NCBI RefSeq assembly: GCF_958295425.1
Contig: NC_081146.1
Span: 25,241,316-25,305,315, forward strand
Direction of reading: 5' to 3'
Source: Solea solea
Taxonomy: Eukaryota; Chordata; Actinopteri; Pleuronectiformes; Soleidae
DNA length: 64,000 nucleotides
The notes under the pieces are model-generated. The model ran no database searches, was not told the DNA's origin, and saw nothing but the letters and a program-made list of their open reading frames with translations. The position numbers and the translations under genes were made by a program. This document shows positions 24,530-36,500 of the stretch, one piece after another (the stretch's first letter is position 1; each line of letters starts with the position of its first letter).

Positions 24530-25150
24530 CTGAATCCACGATCACTGCCAGAAACGTGTCACTCTTCAAAGACGTCAGAATACTGCGTGTCATCCCATTC
24601 CGTTAATGATTATTAATATTGACACGATATGTGGGGGAAAAACACAGGATCCGTCATTAAGCGGCCACTAATTAATGCGGATTATTATAATTTTTCCTGC
24701 GTTTGTAATAATCTGTGGAAGTTTGTGTGGGAGGTTTTTTTTTCTTCTTTTTTTTGGTTCCAGTTGAGCGTCAAGCAGAGTGATAACGGGATTAAAAAAT
24801 GAGTGCGTTTAGCTTAGCACATGTCAATATGCTCACGGACACGGTGAGAGCACATTAAACAATTTAGCACGCCCTGTGCGTCACTCAGTCTAATGAATAT
24901 AGAACGCGCTAATTTTTTTCCTTTATTATTAGTTCTTTTTACTGTTTTGTTCTGGCATGTGGACGAGTCAACGTTTGCGTGCCAACATGTGTCATTAATC
25001 TGGTGAGCGAAACCGATTGCACACAATTCCTTATATCATGTGTCCCAGCTATAAATTAATTGCACCATCGTCTCTGTCTGACTCTCATTCTCGGGCTGAT
25101 TAATAGAATTACAAACCTAATACTCTGTCACAACAAATGATAAGGTACAA
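24530..25150. other. Possible conserved non-coding element cluster
   Basis: GTTAATGATTATTAATATTG, GGCCACTAATTAATGCGG, TGTGTCATTAATCTGG, AGCTATAAATTAATTGC and GGGCTGATTAATAG: a run of ATTA/TAAT words in otherwise complex sequence, with a T-rich gap around 24735-24760. Confidence 0.4.
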
Positions 25151-27003
25151 AAAGATCTCTTTTAACAGGCTGTTATTATCAAGTCCAAAGCAATCAATTA
25201 CAGATGTAACAGGTTCACAACAGCCAACAAAAGGCTTTCAATGGTAAAAAGTGGTAATGTTTCCTATTTGTTTCCTGACATGTTATTTCTAGTTAATCTG
25301 TGGTGCTACTAACTCATGGTGCTACTAACTCATGATGGGTCAGATGGTTTTTAAAGACATGAACTTTTTTTGATTCACATAAACTGAATTTGAGTGTGTC
25401 TATTAAAACTCTTGATTAGGATTTACACCTCGGCACTAATGATTTATTATATAATATTCAATATTAAGGCAACAAAAACAACTGTAGGTCAAGATACAAC
25501 CTAAAAAGTATGTTAATATTAAGAATAGGACACGTCGTAGAAAATAATCATGCAAATTAACCAGACTTCCACAATTTACGCCGATAACATTTTAAAAATA
25601 TCCAAGGATCGTATTCCTATTTGTAGGAAAACAAGAAAAATTTCACTTTTTGTCCCAATTACAATTTCATTAAAAAATGAGACCTAATATTTCTCATCTT
25701 TCATCTTTTCATTTTATTTGTTTTGATTTAGATTTTGCCGCAAAACAAATATTCTGAACATATTTATCAATGAATTTGATCAGCTGAATAATTTTTATGT
25801 CCCTGTTCCTCCTGTAAAACACTTTTGGAAGCATATTACACCACTAGAATGTTAATTTGCGTCTTCTCGTATAAGAATTGAACCCCATGTTCACATGTTG
25901 TGTCTTCAAAATTCAAAACATGTTCATTGTATTCCGATTATTTTCATCTCCAGACTTTTAACACTTCAAAAGTTTCAGGAGGTTTGTTGCTCGCTCAGTT
26001 TTCAATACATTGTCATGTGATGGTGCTTGATATAAGCTCATATATTTAAAAAAATAAACAAAATGCGTAACAGGTGCAACTTGTCTCTTCACATTAATGG
26101 CTGCTCTGCCAGAAACTGCTACGTAGCTTCCAGCAAATTTGTGAAACAAAAAGAAAAACGGCAGCATTCCAGAAAAAGTCTAATCCAGAAAATAGGTCAA
26201 AGCTCTTATATGACAAAACACATTAGTCTGATGTTCGCCATTAAAATGGGTCTCATTAATTAATTAATTATTTATGTAGTTCTGTGTAGTATTGCTTTCT
26301 TGTTCTTAACTTTTTGTGGATTAGAATCATGAGTATTTTTATTTATTTTGGCCGTTAATCCAGGGTCATGAGCGTGAGTTGGACAGAATAACAGCATTCG
26401 ACACATTTGTCTTTGAAAAATGTGACTGCACAAACTAAACGAATTTACGTAAGTGACAAAGTTCTTACGTCTTATTTTTTTTAAAAACAGATAAAATGTC
26501 AGTTCAATTCGACTCCAATGCCGGGATAAAAGGGATTAAAATGTAACATGTCGTATTGCAGGTGTTTATATAGATTAATGTAAGAAGATGTCACTTCTTA
26601 AAAACAAACTATTCTAAAAGAAAATGGGGTCATTTTTCAAACTTTCTTAAAATGCAAAACCTTTTCATACCTTAAGAACTTTTTCATTTCAATTAAATAT
26701 ATTGTATTTATTTGACCTGTATTGTCTATACATATAAAACCTAATCCTGCTTTTTCTTGAATTTAACACTTCAAGAGGCTTCTTAAACTTTTAATTTCTT
26801 GTAACTGTCCCTTTAAACAATAGGTAGTGGTTAAAATCTTTAACTTTGTATTGATTCCTTACATTTACTTCAAATGTCTCTATACGTCATGTTGAATCTG
26901 CCTTTCTGTGTGAATTCGATAAATAAAACTGCCTCACCCTCTAAGAAATATAATATATAAAAGTCGTACACTATGTTCAATTGTGATTGATTTGTTTGTT
27001 TGT

Positions 27004-27452
27004 TTTATTGGGAATTTTGTCAAACAACATTCAAGATGGATTACCATTAAACTAAAACAATTAAGCTACACACTTTTGTACAATCAATAATTCTGATTGT
27101 ACAGTAGGAATCCTTTTTCATTACCCCGGAATGAGTATTTATATTAGGAAACAGCACTACAGAGGCGGCCATTTTGGGCCACCATGTTGTTTTTACAGTA
27201 GCCCACAATGGACAAACTAAACATCTTTTTGAGTTTTGATGCCAAGTTTCTCCAAACACACTTGGAAGGGAGGGATATTCAGCTGAAACATGTTTTTCTT
27301 TTTTTTTATGGAATAAAAAAACAGTCCTGTGGTTTCAGCTTGTAAAATTTTGCTTTTCTATGACAGTAAAGTGAATGTCTTGCTCAAAACGAGACACTAG
27401 AGGGCGTCGTCATTGAGTGGTTTGGGGAAACATCCCTCAGTGTTTCAGTGTG
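27004..27452 (-). other. efhb: efhb 3' UTR
   Basis: Untranslated tail on the minus strand. A minus-strand AATAAA corresponds to TTTATT at 27004-27009 and is the best polyadenylation signal. The true end is likely 10-30 bases below it. Confidence 0.5.
27394..27407 (+). promoter_or_regulatory. CTCF-like site in efhb 3' UTR
   Basis: ACACTAGAGGGCGT matches the CTCF core at 12 of 14 positions. It sits at the edge between the gene-free left part and efhb. Confidence 0.35.
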
Positions 27453-27599
27453 TCACAGTATTTTCATTTCCTTGAGTATGTTCTGGAAAGCCTCGACACA
27501 AACCTCCCCGTCTGGATGTTTCATGGACGCCAGCTGCCAGACCTCCTCGAAGGTTTCCTCAGAAATGTTCACGCCCACCTTCCTAAAAATCTCTGTGAT
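27453..27599 (-). CDS. efhb: efhb terminal coding exon
   Basis: 147 nt, residues 498-545 and TGA. Starts [20 protein letters not shown]. The helix-loop-helix around HPDGEV lacks the usual acidic loop positions 1, 3 and 12, so it probably does not bind calcium. Acceptor CGTTCTCAG. Confidence 0.93.
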   Translation of the reverse strand: MTEIFRKVGVNISEETFEEVWQLASMKHPDGEVCVEAFQNILKEMKIL

Positions 27600-30500
27600 C
27601 TGAGAACGAGACGATGAAAAGTTGTCGTCAGTACATCAGGAAAACTACAGTTTACAATATGAAACGATCAAGGCGATGTCTTTGGTTGTGGCTCATAAAC
27701 GGTTTTCCTACTCTCCTACAACCAGGCAAACGGTTGCTAATATAGCTGATGCTCTACGATCTACAGCACGTCAACAGAATAGCCGATGAAAATGCAACAC
27801 AGAATTACGTAATAATTAGGCTAACTGTATACAGTGAAGTTAAAACATAAAGGGAATGTCAGTATGTGGGAAATTGTGTGTGGGATCAGCTGACTCTTTG
27901 GATTTTTCTCTGCATATTTTAACAGAACAATTTAGCTTCTTCTGCTCTTTACAACCAGCAGTTGATCACAAAGATGATGACATTACTAACTTGTGTCTAA
28001 GCTGATGACATTGCTAATTTGCGTCATAGCTGATGATGCCGTAAAACTGCGACACGGCTGATGACATTGCTAACTTGTGTCTAAGCTGATGACATTGCTA
28101 ATTTGCGTCGTAGCTGATGATCGCGTAAAACTGCGACACGGCTGATTACATTGCTAACTTATGTCTAAGCTGATGACATTGCTAATTTGCGTCGTAGCTG
28201 ATGATGGCGTAAAACTGCGACACGGCTGATGACATTGCTAACTTGTGTCTAAGCTGATGACATTGCTAATTTGCGTCGTAGCTGATGATGGCGTAAAACT
28301 GCGACACGGCTGATGACATTGCTAACTTGTGTCTAAGCTGATGACATTGCTAATTTGCGTCGTAGCTGATGAAAGCGTAAAACTGCGACACGGCTGATGA
28401 CATTGCTAACTTGTGTCTAAGCTGATGAAATTGCTAATTTGCGTCGTAGCTTATGATGTCGTAAAACTGCGACACGGCTGATGACATTGCTAACTTGTGT
28501 CTAAGCTGATGACATTGCTAATTTGCGTCGTAGCTGATGATGGTGTAAAACTGCGACACGGCTGATGACATTGCTAACTTGCATCGCAGCTGATTACGTA
28601 GCTGATGACGTTGCTAACTCACATCATAGCTGACGACGTTGCTAACTCGCAATCGCAGCTGATTACAAAGCTGATGATGTTGTTTAAATCGACTTTCACT
28701 GGGTCATTTGCCAAATAATGAACTTGATTGTATTACTGGAAGAATCATATATTCACATTTTGTCCATTAAACATTCAAAAAAAATAGAAAAGTGATTGAT
28801 ACATTGGAATAATATACTCAATTCAGCCTACTCAGCTATTTGTATGTTTTTCTTATATTATTGTTGTAATTCAACATATATATAGTTCATTGTTTTTTCT
28901 CAAAAAACTAGATTGTATTTTTGGTATTTTGTCAATAAAGTAATTTAAAAAAAAAACCTGGGTTGTTTTTGTCATAAAGTGTAAAATAATAAACTTTATT
29001 TATTTTGCATTGGACTGCTTCACAGTCCAATCGAGGCGATGACTTGTGTCGTAACCTACGATTCAGTACTTGCCAGCACTTGATGAATTAGCCGAGATTA
29101 TTAGATCCATGTCACACGGTGTGATCTAATCAGATCGCTGAAATCTCAACAGCCTGCAGGAGGCATAAAACAAGATTATATTAGGCCTTTTATTGTGGTT
29201 TTATTTGAATGCAACTCCACCACAGCCACACTGCGGCATCTGGAGATTTCAACCTTTTTAAAAATAAACTGAACACATATGGAAGGAAGAGGCTGGTGAC
29301 GGAGGGCTTTTCCTGGACCAGTGATCTGATTTATTGAAGTGTACCTCCTGCTTGCTGCGCGGGTAGAAATAGTATTCCTCCAGGACACCCCGCAGGGTGC
29401 GAGGTGGTGGATTCACAAGGTTCCCAGCTGTGGATGAATCGCCGTAGTTAGTCGTGTCGCCGAGGCTCCTGAGGCGTGGAGCTGGGATGTCTGTTCGCAC
29501 AGTGGGGGTCCCATATGAGCAAATGCCTATTGAGAGAGAGAGATACCATGTGAGTATGGATACACGTCTTCATTAGACAGAGATCGAGAAAATGTAAGTA
29601 AAGTTGAATTAGTACAATAAAACAGCAAAAAATGTTGGAACACCAGTCACAATGTCCTCAAATCGGAGAGTACAACTTTTAAACAAACAAAAATATCTGT
29701 TACTTTTCAAATATTGTCAAATTATGTGACATCAACATTAGGGCTGGGTATCGTTGCTGATTTCCTGAATTGATTTGATTCACAATTAAATTGTCAATTT
29801 GACATCGAATTATTCATCCTATAATCCATCCTATAATTGCCAACAGACATTTTGCAGTGATTCACCGTTGCCCAGCAGAGGGTGCTGTGAAGAAGACAAC
29901 GGTGATGTCATGGTGTTTAGATGTTTGATGTGTGTGGAAATTTTCCTGCTCCTACACCATAGATGGTAAATTAATAAATACATCTACAGACCTGGATGTT
30001 AGCTCCACTGTTACATGAGACTATCATGGTGAAGTCTTGCGAGATTTGCGAACCAGAAACAGCAAATATTTAATGAATCCTACATAAAAATCGATTTTCT
30101 TTTAACCCAGACTCAAAAAGAAAACACTATGACAGTCACAATCTTCGCGGTTATATCGTTAAGAAGACATCTGCACATTAACACTGTGCACATGGGTTTA
30201 AATAAAAAGAAACACAACAGCATCATCGCCTCTGCCGACTCACCTGCCAGCTGACAATTCGGGAGTGTCACAAAGTTGGAGGAGGAGGTGACAAACTGGT
30301 CTGGGTCAGTCTTCTTCTGCCTCAGGGTCCTGACAGTCTTCAGACAGCTGCCCGGCTCCACGGGCTGCAGGTCCTCAGGTTTAACTAAAGCCTGTGGAGC
30401 AGGAAGCTCCTGTGACTCCGTCCCTATGTCGGCTGGAGCTGAGCTGGATATCTGGATCTCTGCAAGATTTAAAGGCCCGCCCTCTGAAAATGACACTTTC

Positions 30501-33500
30501 GGTACAGCCTCTACATCCTACTAATGAACACTATAGTCAAAGGGTAGACTGTTATGCAGAATAATAATTAATACATAACACCCTGGGCCACACGGTGGCG
30601 TAGTGGTTAGCACTCTCGCCTTGCAGCGAGAAGACCCGGGTTCGAGCCCCGGTTGGAACAAGGGCCTTTCTGCATGGAGTTTGCATGTTCTCCCCGTGTG
30701 TGCGTGGGTTCTCTCCGGGTACTCCGGCTTCCTCCCACAGTCCAAAAACATGCAATGTGGGGATAGGTAAATTGGACACTCCAAATTGACCATAGGAGTG
30801 AGTGTGAGAGTGAATGGTTGTTTGTCTCTATCTGTGTGTGGCCCTGCGATGGACTGGCGAACTGTCCAGGGTGTACCCCGCCTATCGCCCGATGTAGCTG
30901 AGATTGGCACAGCACCCCCCCGCGACCCTCTGGTGGAGGATAAAGCGGTAGATGATGACTGACTGACTGACATAACTCCCTTTTGGTTTAAACCAGTGAT
31001 TCCCAAAGACAGGGTCGATTGGTGGTGGTGTTCATTTTTTGTTGGGGTCCCCAAACAAATTTGCAGAATTCTCCCCAACTTTTAGTCCAAATGTTTCAAA
31101 TAATGTACACAAAATACAGTTTAGCCAAACAATTTACCAAACAATGATTGGTTTTTCCGATTTCAAAATAATATTAGGCGTTACAGACGTGGCTGTAAAT
31201 AAGTCGCACAAATTTGATCTTGTCACAGTTAATATAGTGTTTTGGGTCACGGTAGTTTACCATTTTTAAAAAGTTTCGTTCTTAGCATTCTTAAAATATC
31301 ATAAACTTAAGAAGGACTTCTGCAGTAAGTTTCTTTATATCTTTGTTTGATCCAATGATGAAATAAGAAGTTGTAAAAATAAGGTTTGCACTGCCGTCAC
31401 TGCCCAAAATCCTGTTAAAAACGAAAAATTTAATACTTTTGGACAATAAATAAGAAAAAGTAAAGTAAGACTTACCATTTGTAATGATTTGTTCCTCCTC
31501 AGGTTTGATGGGCGTCATGTCTTTCCAGTTGAGGAAGTTGGCAAACTCCATAAAGCTGATCTTGCCATCTTTGTCCATGTCACAGTAATCCATGAGGTCA
31601 TCGAGGACCTGCTCGCTGACTTGCAGCTGGAACTGGTTGCACGTGGACCCTAGATCCTCCCTGTCAATCATTCCCATTCCTTTCTACAGATTTTCAATGA
31701 CGTGTGCGATGAAAGAAAAAAAGACTGTATTAGCACTGTCACTTCATCACATTTTGTCTCACAGCAGATATTCTGACCTTTCACACACAGAGGTGTAGCC
31801 AATCACGGCAATAATGGCTGCCAGGCACAAAATGGAAGCAGGATTTATTAATGGAATAAGTTAAACTTGTGCTTTAAACAAAAAAATTCATAGTGAGAAA
31901 TGATCATGGTCTAATTTATTTGATGTACTGTAAATAAAATATCCAAAAATATAAACGCAATGTATGTTTAGGAAATTGTGCTACGCTAACTGAGAACCAA
32001 AGGGTCAGATAAAAGATAGTGACGCCAATGCAGAAGTTCTTGAAACCTGTGTTTATAATGTCAGTAAACATTTATCGCAGTATGACAAAACCAACTGTAA
32101 ACCTTATAAACCCTGTTCTGGGTTCAAAATATACAACCTAGAAGTGCATTAGACAATCTGTAGTATTAAGGCGCGGTCCAGCGGACCTTTCTTAACGTTA
32201 ATGTACGCGGTAGGATTTAAAAGCATGATTGTTGCTGTATTCAAGCTATTGGTCACAATTTTCCAATGAGCAGCGTTAGCTCTAGCATTAGCTTCAGGTG
32301 AGTTGTCATTGGTTGTGTTCTAAAGAGAAAAAAAAATCACTTTTTGTTTGGTGAGAACCCACTTGTAAGCGTCCTCAAAATGTCATTATATTAGATTTTT
32401 GCCTAAAGTTTAATTTCTTTGCGTCTTTGTTTAAATTCATGTCATTTACATGCTAACAGCCATGAGATGAAAAACACAAAATTGAACTATTTGAACTTGA
32501 GTGAAGTTTGTGTGACCTGGCGTTGCCAGTTGGTGAAGTGATTGTAAGAGATAATCGCAGATTAGCGCAAGACTGGGCAAAGTGAAAGAGGACTTGGCCG
32601 AAGTTGAGCAAGGAAGTTACCTAACCAATAAACAACATTAGCTCTAGCATTAGCTTCAGGTGAGAATTAATCCCAGTCGCGCGAGTAACGCAACTTGGAA
32701 AAAATGACGCTGACTGAGTTAGGTCATACCTTGTCATAATACTTGAAGGCCTCCACTAACGAGGGGAAGTTATGAAAATTGAGCCTCTTCAGGTGATTTT
32801 GTAAGCCGCTGACCATGCTGCGCTGCTGGTCTGGACCTCTGACGAACTCCCATGGCTCTGTGTTGTGAATTATTTCTCCGACACCTGTGGAAGAGGCAAA
32901 CGACATACACATTGTTGTCTCGAACAAGAAAACTCACTGACATACAGTACAGTAACACCTCACCACATGACCTACCAAATGCATCCCACGGCAAAACCTT
33001 TCCAAATGTATGATCCAGTGACAGGTTCAAGGCATATCTTGTGAAAAAAAACAAAAAAAAAACAGTTTAATACAAGTATTGGTTAGTTAAATAGAATCAG
33101 ATCACAGGATTGGTTTAGAACAAAGTATGATATGAACTTACAGCTTAGTCATTGCGTCAGTTTCTGAATCAATCTCCTCCCTTTTCCCAAAACACAAAAA
33201 AGGTAATATGTAGGTCAGTTACAGTTAGTTATTTAAGTTTAAAAACGCATGTTAAAGTGAGGTGAGTTCCCACTCACGTATCATCGAGCCAGCTGAGAGT
33301 TTTCCTGATGCTACTGCCGTCCTTACAGTGAGGCGTGAAGATCCCAAAAGTGCTGTCTTTAATGAAGTGACTTGTGTCATATTTCCTATCGATCTTCTCA
33401 CCTGTGGCAAAACGAGATGATGAGATTTAAAGGGGACATATTATACCATATTTCCCCAATTAAAATAGTTCCCTGGTGTTCTAATGAACATGTCTGTGAC

Positions 33501-36500
33501 ATGCTTTGGTCAAAATACCATAAGGATGAAGCACCATAGCAGTTCAATAACCCTGCTAAACCTGCCCCTTTCAGAACGCTCTGTTTTGTGCATGGTCCCT
33601 TTAAATGCAAATGAGACACAGGCAAACACACACCCACTTCTTCCAGGGGGTTTCTGCTTTGTCCTTTTTACAGCGCTCACTCGCTCAGCTCCTGTTCCCT
33701 CCGCTCCATTCTTTCTCCCCCTCCCTCCACTAGTTCTCTGACAATATCAACATGGCAGTGTGCGCGGAAAACAGCGAGAGTGCCGTCACAGGAAGAGACG
33801 TCCGACACAAGGATCAAGCCGAACACTGCCGAACTGTAAATCAGTTAAAAACACTTAGGGACAGCACCGCTGATCGCCACCGCTCCGTGTCGGAGGTCTC
33901 CGGAGCACAGACTCAGTCTGATACAGTCACATACAGCGGCAGTTTATGCAGCGGTGCTGTCCGAGCTGCATAAACTGCCGCTGTATGTGACTGTATCAGA
34001 CTGAGTCTGTGCTCCGGTCATGGAGGCGTACCTCACCTGCACTCTCGCATTTTATAGGGACAAGGTGGAGCTAAGGTGGAGCTAAGGTGGTGCTCTCCAA
34101 GTAAACTTACTGGTGGGGCGGTAACATTCGCGGTGAAATGCGCATGCTGCCGTCACAAGCGCAGGGAATTCAACATCGCGTGTTTTATCGCCTATACTTA
34201 CACTAAGGGGGACCACGAAAAAAGGACTGAGTATTCTTTTTCCACACTTTGGGGACTGGTAGGGCCTCCAGAGTCCCAAATATAAGTATTAAAATGATTA
34301 AAAAGTTGATTTTGCATAATATGTCCCCTTTAATGTGGCGAGAAGAACAGCAAGTCGGTGGTAAATGTAGAAGAAGCCTTTCAGATTGTCCCCATTCTTC
34401 TTCTTACCGACAAAAAAGGAATTGTGGGTAAAGACGTAAAGCTTGTGTCCGTCCAGAGCCTCCTTCTCCAAGTCCTCGACTGTTTTCGGGGGGTAAAGAA
34501 TCTCGCGGACGTCGTAATCTGGAAAAGAAGAAGGTTATTTGAGAAGCTCAAATTACATATGAACATATAACCCCTGCAAACCTCAAATGTAAAGGTCCGG
34601 TTTTAAACGAATTATGCCGTTTCCATCATGGTACGGTTCCATTTGGTACAATATGGTACGGTTTGGAATGCTTAAAGCCTGGGTCAGGCTTGCATTTCGA
34701 CTGAGAACAGTGCCTTTACTTGGTCAGCCAGATATGTGACATTGTACCAGTACGACAACGATGAACAACTACATCGAACGCGACACAAAAGACTACTTTT
34801 TTCTCTAGAACAGAGGACTTTTTACAAAAAGAGGAGCCGTATCTGTTGTTTGGAGGTTTTTTTGGGTTTAAAAACCCTGACTCATACCAAACAACGAGTT
34901 ACTACAATGTTGTCGGGCCAAAGTTATTGCTAAGAGGCGACCAAACAAGCAAATTTGCTTCACCGCCTTAGCAGCCCAGACGTCTTTGAGTACCAAGAAT
35001 GTATGAAGTTACATTCAAACACTTGGAACTACGATGGCCTTTACATACCAGAAAGAATGAAGAGACGCTTTCAGGCTTCCTCTTTCCCACTTTGTCTTTG
35101 CGGTTTCCTCATTCTCCTTTCACTCCCCAATGCATGCCCCACATACCTTTCCTTGTTTTAACGCCGTGTATGGTGGTGTCACCATCGTAGGTCCGGTTGC
35201 CTGATCTGCCCAGAGGTGCACAGCGGGTGGAGTGGTACACTTCTTCATGGATTTCTTGCAACTTCTTTTGGAATACGGTCTTTTTAGGTGGATTTACCAA
35301 GCTTTTGGCCTGTTTGGGGGTTTCACATAAAAATGAAGATTTTTACCTGGAGCATGTTCTAACTTTTCAGGAGCATGTTCTAGCGCCAACAGCTTAATTG
35401 CTTTAAGTCTTAAATTAAATCCCAGGAAGTACCACAAGTAATGGTGCGTTCCAGTTGTATTTGGAGGTTGGAATTTCCACGTTGAGGGGGAACTCACATC
35501 GGACTTCCAACTCACAATCTCACAAACCCTGACATAGGATTCCAAGATGATAGTAAAGCACTCAGTCATACTCATAGTATCCTAACTCAGGATTTGGTTG
35601 TAAGGTTGCTTGGAGTCTCCGACTTTGGGGGCTTTCCCTGTACAGAATACCCTGTAACCACGGGAAATTCCAAGTTCCGACTACAAATGGAACACAGCAT
35701 CAAACACAAATAAATCTAATTTGTTGCTAGATAAATCTACACAGATATCTATAGCACAGTAATATGCCACTAATCCGGCACTGATCTAAAACAGAACATA
35801 AACCTTATTGTGACTGTTTTAACCCAATAATTAATCGTGAGTGAGTGAGTGTGGGATACTGACACAAAGATTGGTCTTGGTGTTGATGCCATGAACAAGA
35901 GTGCTGGCAACATCTGGATCATCTGCTTTTCCCGGGTGAATTTTGATGGCTCCCGGTTCGGGTCGGTTTCGGTACTTCTTTATCAGTGGTGGTGTGGCTG
36001 ACTGAAGGGTAAAAATGTATCTTGTTAGAGAAAGAGAAAAAAGTAACTATTTACTCAAGGGTTATACTTACATCCACTTAGATTTAAGTACTTGTACTTA
36101 AGTGGTTCTTGAACTAAATGGAGGTCTGGGGACCCCTGATGTTCAACAGTAAGTTGCTAGTGGTTTTGTAAAAAGATTTATTGAAATGAACACTAATCCA
36201 AGTGTTTCAAGTAATTGTGGCAAAGAAAATGGTAAAGAAATGCAGAACAAAAACCCATATCAGTTAATACAGAGCAATCAAATGACAGATGAAATCCCAC
36301 TGCTGCCAGTCTCCAGGAATGGATGGAGTACAAAGAGTATATTTGTACTCCATCCAAGTACAAATATCCTCTGTCATAACACTACATTAATGCCCAAATC
36401 AAATGATGTGCCACAGACAGAAGGTACATTCAAAATGTGTCTGCATGAATATACTGTATAGCAAAATTTCGCAGAAACATTTTATGGGGACATACTTTTT

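Larger units (their letters stand above)
1..27003. other. Gene-free interval left of efhb
   Basis: I find no coding exon I can support. The stretches between the entries listed here are AT-rich unique sequence with scattered short open frames lacking splice context, codon bias or family resemblance. In mammals the neighbours on this side are KCNH8 and SATB1; no exon of either is recognisable here. Confidence 0.6.

Noticed and set aside
30521..31078. 185-codon minus-strand frame
   Set aside because: It runs through the SINE in antisense. Similar frames arise wherever this SINE is read backwards, and it has no splice context.
33752..33973. 73-codon plus frame beginning [14 protein letters not shown]
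   Set aside because: It lies wholly inside the TTAA-flanked non-autonomous element and ends within its palindrome; no transposase resemblance.
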